A stretch of 61,457 bases of DNA from Clostridium puniceum (GTDB lineage Bacteria; Bacillota; Clostridia; Clostridiales; Clostridiaceae): NCBI RefSeq assembly GCF_002006345.1, contig NZ_LZZM01000174.1:1-61457 (forward strand), in the 5' to 3' direction. The position numbers were made by a program, and so were the translations under genes. Shown piece after piece: positions 53,648 to 61,457 of the stretch. Position 1 is the stretch's first letter. Every line of letters starts with the position of its first letter. Under the pieces are notes generated by a model. It had not been told where the DNA came from. It was given only the letters and a program-made list of their open reading frames with translations, and ran no database searches.

Positions 53648-55894
53648 TTAAAGCACTAGGGTTTCAATTACAGATAATCTATGCAAAGCTCTAGTACACA
53701 TTATATATTTTAACAAAGGTTGAATCTCTTTATTATCGACTACTACTACGCCATCAAATTCTAAACCTTTTGCTAAATAAGCTGGCAACAGTACTTTTCC
53801 CCCTTTATAAACAACATCTTCGTTATCTAAGCTTTGTATACTAATTTTTTCTTTAACAAGAGGTGCATATTCAGCTAATTCCCTCTTATCCTTAAAAATC
53901 ACTGCAATGTTTTCAAGCCCCTCTTCTTCATAGTCTTCGACTATTGATAACAGTGTATCTATAAAATCCTCTTTTGAAGAAACCTTTTCCTCAATAACAG
54001 GTTCTCCATTTCTAACTAAAGGAACTATTCTATCTTCATCTACAAATTGATTTGCATATTCCATTATTTCTTGAGTTGATCTATAACTTTTATTTAAGTC
54101 ATAAGGTTTAATTTCTGCCTTAGAATCTTTAAATATTTCATCTAAATGAAGCATTGCAGGTTCTTCATCAATTGTAATTAATCTTTGATTAGAATCCCCA
54201 ACTATTGTATAACTATTGCAGCCTGTCATACCTTTAATTATTTCAAATTGTATAAAGCTATAATCTTGTGCTTCGTCAATTACAACATGTTTTATCTCTG
54301 ATTTTACCTTTAAACCTTGTAATTTTATACTTAAATAAAGTACTCCTACTAAATCTAAATATCCTAAATTTATTATGCTTTCATCTATAACATTATAATT
54401 CTTCTCTTTTTCAAGAGGAAAGTCTACTCCCATTCGTTCACTTAAAATTTTACTTAAGCTATTCATGTCCATTTTTTCAAAAGCTTCTTTTTTACCATTG
54501 CAGATTCCTGAACCTATAATCTTCTTATAAATATCCATTACTGGTTCAACCTTAAGCCAAGCATCTAGCTCGTTACGAGAATTTATAACTTCTCTTATGG
54601 TTTCTCTTATTTTTATTTTTCTTAGATATTCTATATTACCCTTTTCTATTTCTAACTCTTCTTCTGATAGATTATTTATCTTTTCCTTCATTTCTGCATT
54701 TATCTTGTAAACTTCTTCATCTCTTTTATCCTTAATCTTCGAAGTTAAGATTCTTCTTATCTTTTCACTTCTTCTAAATAAAGGCATATCCTTATAATAA
54801 ACAGTAAACAACTCTATTATGTCTTTAATAGAAACTATTTCTTCATCCTTAAATTTAACTGACTTTATTTTAAAATATTCTTTTTCTAAAGTTTCTATTA
54901 TTAAGTCTAACAATTGAACAAACTTTTTAGAAGTTTTATATTGATATTCTTTTAAAACTTCTTCATTTCCATTCATAGCATCTTCAATATAACTCTCAAA
55001 GCTCTTTAGCTTTTCATGTTCTAATCCAAGCTCTTTCTTTACAAAGTTTTCAAAGGTAGTTTGTTTTATATTTCCTTCTCCAAGGGATGGAAGTACTTGG
55101 GCTATATAATCCATAAAGATATCATTAGGTCCGAATATTAATACTTTATCTCCAAATTGCTTTCTAAAATTATAAAGCAAATAAGAAATTCTATGAAGTG
55201 CAATAGTTGTTTTACCTGAACCCGCAACTCCATTTACAACAACTATTTTGTTTCTATCTTCTCTTATGATTTCATCTTGTTCCTTTTGAATAGTCATTAC
55301 TATATCTTTTAGCTTATCAGAAGAATTTTCAGTTAAAACCATTTGAAGTATTTCATCCTTAACATCTAATGCTGAATCAAATACACCTTTTAACTGGCCC
55401 TTCTTAATTATAAGCTGCTTCCTACTTAATATATCTGCTGTTCTTTCCCCTGATGGTGGATTATAAGAGGCTTCTCCAAGTGTTCCCTTATAAAATAAGG
55501 CTGCAATTGGAGCTCTCCAATCAACAATTAATGGCTCATAACTATCTTCCAAGGTTAAACCATATCTCCCTATGTACATGTCTTCTGGAACATCTTCATC
55601 TTCCTTAAAAGTAATCTTACCAAAGTAAGGAACTTCCTTAAGCTTAGTATATTCCATAAGCCTTTTATCAATTGTCTTATATGCTTCTTCTTGAACATAA
55701 TTTTCATGATCAAAATAATCTATAACTTGATCTTCATCATCCTTATAATCTTCAATATATTTCTTTCTTGAGTCAAGGATATACTTTGTAACATTTTTTC
55801 TTCTATCTAAATAACTTAAAATTTCTTTATTTAATATCTCTAAAATTTCATTTAATTTATTTTCTTCTCTTAAGAAATCTAATTGTGTATCCAA
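53648..55894 (-). CDS. helD: RNA polymerase recycling helicase-like ATPase HelD
   Basis: A UvrD/Rep-like superfamily 1 ATPase that in Bacillus frees stalled RNA polymerase from DNA. The N-terminal 180 residues are the HelD-specific arm and 1A region (EEAYKTIDKRLMEYTKLKEVPYFGKITF, shortened here to its PYFGKITF core; IGRYGL; LIVDWRAPIAALFY). Walker A GVAGSGKTT follows at about residue 225; VIDEAQDYS is motif II, and LAKGLEFDGVVVVD plus MCTRALHRL are motifs V and VI. The open frame extends to a TTG at 55924, but a TTG at 55892-55894 preceded by AAAGGGG at nine bases gives MDTQLDFLREE, the usual HelD N-terminus, so this start is preferred (748 residues). Confidence 0.88.
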   Translation of the reverse strand: MDTQLDFLREENKLNEILEILNKEILSYLDRRKNVTKYILDSRKKYIEDYKDDEDQVIDYFDHENYVQEEAYKTIDKRLMEYTKLKEVPYFGKITFKEDEDVPEDMYIGRYGLTLEDSYEPLIVDWRAPIAALFYKGTLGEASYNPPSGERTADILSRKQLIIKKGQLKGVFDSALDVKDEILQMVLTENSSDKLKDIVMTIQKEQDEIIREDRNKIVVVNGVAGSGKTTIALHRISYLLYNFRKQFGDKVLIFGPNDIFMDYIAQVLPSLGEGNIKQTTFENFVKKELGLEHEKLKSFESYIEDAMNGNEEVLKEYQYKTSKKFVQLLDLIIETLEKEYFKIKSVKFKDEEIVSIKDIIELFTVYYKDMPLFRRSEKIRRILTSKIKDKRDEEVYKINAEMKEKINNLSEEELEIEKGNIEYLRKIKIRETIREVINSRNELDAWLKVEPVMDIYKKIIGSGICNGKKEAFEKMDMNSLSKILSERMGVDFPLEKEKNYNVIDESIINLGYLDLVGVLYLSIKLQGLKVKSEIKHVVIDEAQDYSFIQFEIIKGMTGCNSYTIVGDSNQRLITIDEEPAMLHLDEIFKDSKAEIKPYDLNKSYRSTQEIMEYANQFVDEDRIVPLVRNGEPVIEEKVSSKEDFIDTLLSIVEDYEEEGLENIAVIFKDKRELAEYAPLVKEKISIQSLDNEDVVYKGGKVLLPAYLAKGLEFDGVVVVDNKEIQPLLKYIMCTRALHRLSVIETLVL

Positions 55895-56125
55895 ATATTC
55901 CAACCCCTTTAATTTCGTTAACAATTACGCGTTAACTGTTAATATTTGATAATTATTAATAAATACTCATTGTGGTTTATAAAAATTTATTTTTTATTAC
56001 CACAGGATTCGTCTCATAATTGTACCTTGTGTATTGTTCCTTGTCAATTGCTTACATATAACATTAAAAATACATGGTTAATACAAGCTGAAACTTTCTT
56101 TATTGCTTCTGCAATTCAACTGTAA

Positions 56126-56179
56126 AATGCACAATGTGGGAGTAAAGCTTAATTTTAGTCTTATCCCCCATTGTGCATT
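56126..56179. repeat. Long hairpin after ftsH, dispersed-repeat-like
   Basis: AATGCACAATGTGGGA (56126-56141) and TCCCCCATTGTGCATT (56164-56179) form a near-perfect 16-base stem about 50 bases after the ftsH stop. The TGCACAATG word resembles other A/T-rich palindromic words in this window. It may serve as the ftsH terminator, though the following U-run (TTTTAC) is short. The remainder of 55925-56230 shows only similar AATTGT-rich words. Confidence 0.7.
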
Positions 56180-56230
56180 AGTAATTTTTCATTTTAACTT
56201 AATTAATAATTTTCAGATGAAGCTTTATGA

Positions 56231-58348
56231 TTATATTTCTTTATTTATTTCATCAACTATAACTTCATTATTTTCCACAGCTTCACCCTTAGTTCCACTT
56301 TCATTTTTAACTGGTTCTTCATTATTAGAAGTTATAACTTTGTCAGCTGGATTAATAACATCAGTTTCAACTCTTCCATCAATCTTTGCTGTCTTATCAC
56401 CTATAGTAATATCTAAAGAATGCTTTCTAGCTCTTCTTTCTTCTAATTCTTTCACTCGCTTTTCATTTTCTGATTTTTCTTTTTCCTTTTCTTCCTTCAT
56501 TTCAGGATATTTCTCATAAACAATTTCAAAGAATTCATCCCCAAATATGGTTTCCTTCTCTAAAAGAACTTCAGATATCTTATCTAATAAATCTCTATTT
56601 TCTTTAAGAATTTTTCTAGCATTTTGGTGAGCTTCTCTTATTATCTTTAGTGTTTCTTCATCCAAAATAGTTGAAGTTTCTTCACTACAGTTTCTCACAG
56701 CTCTACCATCTAAGTATCTATTTTGTATTGACTCTAAGGCCATCATATCAAATCTGTCACTCATACCATAAATAGAAACCATACTTCTAGCTGATGCAGT
56801 GGCTCTTTCTATATCATTTGAAGCACCTGTTGAAACTAAATCAAAAACTTCTTCTTCTGCTGATCTACCACCAAGCATTACTATTATTTGATTCATCATT
56901 TCTTCTCTAGAAGTTAAATATTTTTCTTCTTCTGGTAATTGCATAGTGTAACCTAAAGCACCCATAGTTCTAGGAACTATAGTTATTTTATGAACTGGAT
57001 CTGCTCCCTTAAGCATTGCTGCAACAAGCGCATGCCCTACTTCATGGAAAGCAACCACCTCTCTTTCCTTAGGTGATAAAATTCTATCTTTCTTTTCCTT
57101 ACCTGCTATTATAACTTCAACAGCTTCTCTTAAATCTTCTTGAAGAACAGTTTTTCTTCTTCTTCTTACAGCTCTTAAAGCCCCTTCATTAATAATATTA
57201 GCAAGGTCAGCCCCTACAGCTCCTGGAGTACTTCTAGCAATTTCAGTTAAATCTACATCTTCACCCAAGATTACATCTTTAGCATGAACTCCAAGAATTG
57301 CTTCTCTTCCTTTAAAATCTGGTCTATCAACTATAACTCTTCTATCAAATCTACCTGGTCTAAGCAAAGCCTTATCAAGTATTTCTGGTCTATTTGTAGC
57401 TCCAAGTAAAACTACACCCTTAGATGAATCAAATCCATCCATTTCAGAAAGTAATTGATTTAAAGTCTGCTCTCTTTCATCATTACTTTGCATTTGATTA
57501 TCTCTACTCTTACCTATTGCATCAATTTCATCTATAAAGATAATACATGGTGCTTTTGCAACAGCATCTTTAAATAATTCTCTAACTCTTGAAGCTCCAA
57601 CTCCCACAAACATTTCAACAAAGCTTGAACCTGAAAGAGAGAAGAATGGTACTTTCGCTTCTCCTGCTACAGCCTTAGCAATAAGTGTCTTACCTGTTCC
57701 TGGAGGTCCTACGAGTAGAACTCCCTTAGGCAATTTAGCTCCAATTTGAGTATATTTATCTGGAGCATTTAAGAAGTCTATAACTTCTTTTAAAGATTCT
57801 TTAGCTTCTTCCTGCCCTGCTACATCATCAAAGGTTACCTTTATTTCGCTCTCCATATAGACCTTAGCGTTATTCTTTCCGATGCCCATGACACCGCCTC
57901 CGCCGCCTCCCATTTTAGAGAATAAAAATCTCCACATTAATAATATAGCTACCATAGGTAATATCCAGCTAAGTAAAAAATTCATAATCGGAGTTTCCTT
58001 AGGGTTTTTACCCGTAAAATCGACTCCTGCTGACTTTAATTTAGTTATTAAAGTTTCATCATTTACATTTGCTGTATATAAAGTTTTTCCTTTATATTCT
58101 TGGTTATTTTCACTTGGTGTTATTAATAAGTTTTCATTAGTTATGATAACCTTTGAAATCCCCTTATTATCAAGCAATTTTTCAAATTCACTGTAATTAA
58201 TTTCTTTATTTACAGCTGAATCTCTAGCATAATTAAATGCCCATAAAAATGCAATTGCTATTAAAAAATAAGTAGTTGCAACTATAATTGAATTCTTATT
58301 TTTATTATTCTTATTGTTATTTCCATTGTTCTTGTTATTGTTCTGCAT
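56231..58348 (-). CDS. ftsH: ATP-dependent zinc metalloprotease FtsH
   Basis: A membrane-bound AAA protease that degrades membrane and regulatory proteins. In 705 residues: an Asn/Lys-only N-terminal run (2-19), TM1 (about 20-38), outside domain (39-120), TM2 (121-141), a Gly-rich linker (GGGGGG 147-152), AAA domain with Walker A GPPGTGKT (214-221), FIDEID (271-276), SRH region [18 protein letters not shown], and the zinc site HEVGH (435-439). The C-terminal tail (about 590-705) is long and charged. SD GGAAGG. It follows the DUF3006 gene by 58 bases. The Asn-rich start is unusual but of unknown meaning. Confidence 0.97.
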   Translation of the reverse strand: MQNNNKNNGNNNKNNKNKNSIIVATTYFLIAIAFLWAFNYARDSAVNKEINYSEFEKLLDNKGISKVIITNENLLITPSENNQEYKGKTLYTANVNDETLITKLKSAGVDFTGKNPKETPIMNFLLSWILPMVAILLMWRFLFSKMGGGGGGVMGIGKNNAKVYMESEIKVTFDDVAGQEEAKESLKEVIDFLNAPDKYTQIGAKLPKGVLLVGPPGTGKTLIAKAVAGEAKVPFFSLSGSSFVEMFVGVGASRVRELFKDAVAKAPCIIFIDEIDAIGKSRDNQMQSNDEREQTLNQLLSEMDGFDSSKGVVLLGATNRPEILDKALLRPGRFDRRVIVDRPDFKGREAILGVHAKDVILGEDVDLTEIARSTPGAVGADLANIINEGALRAVRRRRKTVLQEDLREAVEVIIAGKEKKDRILSPKEREVVAFHEVGHALVAAMLKGADPVHKITIVPRTMGALGYTMQLPEEEKYLTSREEMMNQIIVMLGGRSAEEEVFDLVSTGASNDIERATASARSMVSIYGMSDRFDMMALESIQNRYLDGRAVRNCSEETSTILDEETLKIIREAHQNARKILKENRDLLDKISEVLLEKETIFGDEFFEIVYEKYPEMKEEKEKEKSENEKRVKELEERRARKHSLDITIGDKTAKIDGRVETDVINPADKVITSNNEEPVKNESGTKGEAVENNEVIVDEINKEI

Positions 58349-58406
58349 CTAATCACCTTCCTCAATCTTAATTATTTTTATTCTTTAGTAGTATTTATCG
58401 ATTAAA

Positions 58407-58628
58407 TCATTCTTTCCACATATCCTTCATAAGATTCTCTATTTGCTTTCTTCGATTAAAGGTGAATGCTTTATCTATTTCAAAATATTCTCCTTTATTA
58501 ATTAAAATATCTCCTTCCTTAAAGTCGCCTCTAATATTGTCTGTAGATATTCTATGCATATCTCCATTTTCCATTTCAACAACAGCATACTTCTCTTCAA
58601 TTCTATCTACTATATATTTTTTATTCAT
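58407..58628 (-). CDS. DUF3006 family small protein
   Basis: Encodes 73 residues: MNKKYIVDRIEEKYAVVEMENG, then a short beta-rich segment (ISTDNIRGDFKEGDILIN) and a charged helix. This is the DUF3006 pattern, a small OB- or SH3-like beta protein common in Firmicutes and of unknown function. AGAGGA SD. It is transcribed just ahead of ftsH and probably with it. A (CTAT)11 tract lies about 105 bases upstream. Confidence 0.85.
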   Translation of the reverse strand: MNKKYIVDRIEEKYAVVEMENGDMHRISTDNIRGDFKEGDILINKGEYFEIDKAFTFNRRKQIENLMKDMWKE

Positions 58629-58733
58629 TTGACATCCTCTTTCATAGATATATATTAATTCAAAGATTAGTTAACCAACCCTTTATCTAGTAGTAAACTG
58701 CTTATTATATTGGATTAATCAAAGCTTCTTCGC

Positions 58734-58777
<44 letters not shown>

Positions 58778-58965
58778 TATTAGCATTCATTAAAAATAAC
58801 TCTTAAAGATTCTTAGCTAGACTTAAATATATTTCTTATTTACATATTAATGAACTTCTGTACTAAAACAATCTCACAGTTAAGCCTTTATGTATTTGCT
58901 AAGAAAACTTATTGTGTAAATAATTATATCCTAACTCTAATATTTATAAACTCATTGAAAAATAC

Positions 58966-59625
58966 TTATTTGAGAATTCCAAAATCATCAAATGGATAAA
59001 ATTTCAATCTTGCCCTCCCTTGTATATCTGAAGCATCTATATATGGATTAATCCATCTTCTAGCATCATTTGAGCGGGCTCTGTTATCGCCTAAGAAAAA
59101 GAACTTATTAGCAGGTACATCATATATGCCATCAAATTTCTCATTGTTTTTTACATACTCTTCCTTAGTATCTTCTCCATTTATATTAACAATACCATTG
59201 TGTATTTCAATATGATCTCCTGGTAATCCAATTGCTCTCTTTATAAGTATCTCACTTAGTTCTTCTGAATAAAATACAATTATATCTCCTCTTTGAATTT
59301 TGCTGGTATCATAAGTTTTGGTTACTACTAATTTATCTCCAATATTTAGAGTTGGAACCATTGACTCACTTGGTATATAAACATTATAAACTACAAATTT
59401 ATTTATTAAAAATGCTATTCCTATTGCAGCTATTATTGGAATTATCCATTCTCTAAAAATCCCACCCTTTGCAAAAACAGTTGAAACCATAAATTCCTTA
59501 AATGAATTCTTGTCCTTATTAGTTTCTATTTCTTTTGTTTCCAAATTATTGGTATTAGATACATTTTTTGATTTTTCTGCAGCATCTATATCTTTTGACT
59601 CCATTATATTCTCACTTTCTCCCAT
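58966..59625 (-). CDS. lepB: Signal peptidase I (longer paralogue)
   Basis: A type I signal peptidase, which removes Sec/Tat signal peptides at the outer face of the membrane. The 219 residues have a charged cytoplasmic N-terminus (1-58), one TM helix (about 60-80), the catalytic Ser88 in PSESMVPTL, the general base Lys129 in LIKRAIGLPGD, and the C-terminal box FFLGDNRARSNDARRW. The N-terminal 50 residues are Lys/Glu/Asn-rich and absent from the paralogue at 59784. GAGGAG SD. It would process the secreted wall proteins of this window among others. Confidence 0.95.
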   Translation of the reverse strand: MGESENIMESKDIDAAEKSKNVSNTNNLETKEIETNKDKNSFKEFMVSTVFAKGGIFREWIIPIIAAIGIAFLINKFVVYNVYIPSESMVPTLNIGDKLVVTKTYDTSKIQRGDIIVFYSEELSEILIKRAIGLPGDHIEIHNGIVNINGEDTKEEYVKNNEKFDGIYDVPANKFFFLGDNRARSNDARRWINPYIDASDIQGRARLKFYPFDDFGILK

Positions 59626-59783
59626 TAAATACTCTCCTCTTTATGAAACTTACTCATATTTTTTTGATTTAGATGGTTAATATATTATTTTAATACCATT
59701 TATACTTTTATTCAATATTAATTTACAAATTATTATGGTATTAACTTACAAATTATATATAGTATAAACCTAAAAGCTATTTA

Positions 59784-60341
59784 TTATTTTATTATCTCAA
59801 AATCTTTTATAGGATAATACTTTATTCTTGCCTTTCCTTCTATCTTTGATTCATCAACATATGGATTTGACCAAAATCTCGAATCATTAGAATGCGCTCT
59901 ATTATCACCTAAAAAGAAATACTTCCCTGTTGGAACTTCAAAAGTTCCACTATATCCTATTAGATTATTCTTTACATAATCTTCTATAAGCTGTTCCCCA
60001 TTCCTAAAAACAACACCATTTTTAATCTCTATTTTATCTCCTGGAAGCCCTATTAACCTTTTTATTAGTATATCGCCCTTAAATTCATCATTTTTAAATA
60101 ATACAATATCCCCTTCCTTTAAACTTTTATAATCATGTACTCTTGTAACAATAAGCCTATCCTTGACCTGTAAGGTTGGAATCATTGATCCACTTGTAAT
60201 CCAAACTCCATAACCCACAAAGTTCCATACGAAAAGTGCTACACAAGCAACAATTGCTATATCTATTATCCATTCCTTTATTGTTGACTTCTTTTTAGAT
60301 TTTTTATCTGTTATTATTTCAACTTCATTACTTTCTTCCAC
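59784..60341 (-). CDS. lepB: Signal peptidase I (shorter paralogue)
   Basis: Second type I signal peptidase, 185 residues: TM helix (about 24-45), catalytic Ser52 in TSGSMIPTL, Lys94 in ILIKRLIGLPGD and the FFLGDNRAHSNDSRFW box. It shares most of its catalytic domain with the neighbour at 58966, so the pair arose by tandem duplication. Start is GTG with GGAGG eight bases upstream. The two genes are 158 bases apart on the same strand. Confidence 0.95.
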   Translation of the reverse strand: MEESNEVEIITDKKSKKKSTIKEWIIDIAIVACVALFVWNFVGYGVWITSGSMIPTLQVKDRLIVTRVHDYKSLKEGDIVLFKNDEFKGDILIKRLIGLPGDKIEIKNGVVFRNGEQLIEDYVKNNLIGYSGTFEVPTGKYFFLGDNRAHSNDSRFWSNPYVDESKIEGKARIKYYPIKDFEIIK

Positions 60342-61084
60342 AATGCTGCCTCCATACTATATATATTAATATTCTTATTTCAAAAATATATTTCTATCAC
60401 ATTTTTATAAATTCATTTTCTATACTATATTTAGTATAACATATTTTATTCTCTTAAATATTTACAAGTTGTTAATTTTTAAACATAATTCTCCAATTTC
60501 CTAACAAAGAAACATATAGATACATAAAATTGAAATTTATGGTGTAAAAGCTTTGCAATAAATTGTATTTAGATTCTGTGAGGGAAATATATAAACGTAT
60601 CATAAAGTTGTAGAATTTTAATATAAAAGCATTTTTTATTCTATAAAAGCTACATACTTAGAGTCTTTTTTTATTTACATTACACATCAAAATAAAAAAA
60701 GTAGAAGTAATTAGTTAATCTTCTACTTTTCCTACTTTCATGTTTTTAATATGATATGCTTCCCAGTAAAAGTGGGTGTTAAATAATTATACCAAATTTT
60801 AACTTAGTGTATTTTATTGTATCTATTAATTATTGAAATTACTTCAAACCTCAGATATAAAATATCAAATCTTCACATATTATATTTTTTAATAATATAA
60901 CATATCTTGATGATGGTCGACAAATTGTAGGTATTTTAAAATTTGCCGATCAGTTTTCCTATAATCAAAGTAACATTAGCATTTCAATTTTATTTTCTTT
61001 ATTATTTTGTTATCTTAATGGATAATTCAACTTGTTATTATATGGATAATTAAAAGTTGTATTTAGTATATAAAAATGCTGGTT
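60342..61084. other. Gene-free AT-rich stretch
   Basis: No gene recognised. It contains the terminator at 60697-60730 and an imperfect inverted repeat near 60910-60952 (TGATGGTCGACAAATT against AATTTGCCGATCA) of unknown role. Confidence 0.5.
60697..60730 (-). terminator. Intrinsic terminator, probably of the helicase gene at the window end
   Basis: AAAAGTAGAAG (60697-60707) and CTTCTACTTTT (60720-60730) form a perfect 11-base stem; the minus strand continues TTTATTTT. No other minus-strand gene lies nearby upstream than the one ending at 61085. Confidence 0.75.
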
Positions 61085-61457
61085 TTAATTATTCTTTTTA
61101 TATGGATATGTTTTTCCAAATATCTCTTCTATTCCATCCTTAAAATTTGTTATATCATCAGTATACAATATTCTTAAATTTGTAATTGTTCTTGAAATAG
61201 AAACACATAACAAATTTTTAATTTTCTCAAATTTAACTTTATCTGTCTCATTTAATGCTTTTGATTTTGTTTAATTTTTAAAGAAAAAATCAAAATGCTC
61301 TCTATTTCTTCCAAATGCATTTTCCATTATTATAATAATATTACTAAACTCTAATCCTTTAGTTCCATGATAGGTATGATAAATTATTTTACCATCCTGT
61401 TCATTTAATATATATTTATACCATAATATGTTTAGATATTTATGTAAAATAATAATG
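61085..61457 (-). pseudogene. C-terminal part of a UvrD/GajB-like helicase with an in-frame stop (cut by window edge)
   Basis: The minus strand is open from the window end to a TAA at 61271-61273 and, in the same frame, on to a TAA at 61085-61087. Translation gives IIYHTYHGTKGLEFSNIIIIMENAFG split by me into HGTKGLEFSNIIIIM (SF1 helicase motif V) and, after the in-frame stop, NLLCVSISRTITNLRILY (motif VI region, where Ala of the usual SRA is replaced). This is the end of a UvrD-type helicase, most like those paired with OLD-family nucleases (GajB of Gabija). Because the frame is kept on both sides, a single nonsense change is the simplest reading; a sequencing error is possible. The rest of the gene lies beyond the window. 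Confidence 0.6.

Noticed and set aside
56103..56519. Plus-strand open frame of 138 codons opposite the 3' end of ftsH
   Set aside because: Serine/phenylalanine-rich composition is the mirror of the charged FtsH tail; no start signals.

Overview
The window is AT-rich, low-GC Gram-positive DNA, most likely from Clostridium sensu stricto (beijerinckii/butyricum-like; species not fixed). The basis is strong SD sequences (GGAGG), frequent TTG/GTG starts, choline-binding-type cell-wall repeats, and clostridial FtsH, HelD, DapA and M18 proteins. No tRNA, rRNA, CRISPR array or intact mobile element was found. Small numbers of positions may be off by a base because all sites were located by eye.

Region 1 (about 0.7-18.8 kb, minus strand) is one long surface-polysaccharide operon, read from rfbA down to an acyltransferase: rfbA, rfbC, rfbB, a GT2, rfbD (dTDP-L-rhamnose plus a probable rhamnosyltransferase); a Wzm-type permease and a Wzt-type ATPase with a C-terminal glycan-recognition domain; a large methyltransferase + kinase-like + coiled-coil protein with the layout of the WbdD chain terminator of E. 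coli O9a; a WbsX/GH99-like protein; a GT2; a DUF6056-type membrane protein; two acyltransferases; and a GtrB-like polyprenyl-phosphate glycosyltransferase. Region 2 (19.1-24.2 kb, plus strand) is divergent: a polyprenyl-phosphate sugar transferase that starts chains, a GT4, and an O-antigen ligase/polymerase-like protein. Together the two regions could start, extend, cap, export and decorate a rhamnose-containing glycan.

Region 3 (24.5-34.0 kb, minus strand) is a tandem family of six secreted proteins that end in cell-wall-binding repeats. Four carry cadherin-like beta-sandwich domains with Asp-rich loops and share a signal-peptide pattern. The most heavily equipped gene (26.2-28.1 kb) has a near-consensus promoter, and further upstream three imperfect repeats of about 104 bp.

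Region 4 (34.2-44.4 kb) holds a small plus-strand gene and a giant (3171 aa) cyclic beta-1,2-glucan synthase-like protein. Its disordered linker is encoded by DNA carrying four perfect and several near-perfect DnaA boxes within 150 bp.

Region 5 (44.6-61.5 kb) is mostly housekeeping: M18 aminopeptidase, a shortened Rpn/PD-(D/E)XK-like protein, dapA, a cation-efflux transporter, an amino-acid ABC operon with an M20 amidohydrolase, HelD, FtsH, a DUF3006 protein and two signal peptidases I. A (CTAT)11 microsatellite lies upstream of the DUF3006 gene. The window starts in the tail of an ISL3-type transposase and ends in the C-terminal part of a UvrD/GajB-like helicase gene with an in-frame stop.

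The most interesting lead is the WbdD-like protein: its coiled coil, which in WbdD acts as the molecular ruler for glycan length, here contains three perfect 21-bp tandem repeats, each exactly one heptad, so chain length could change by repeat slippage.
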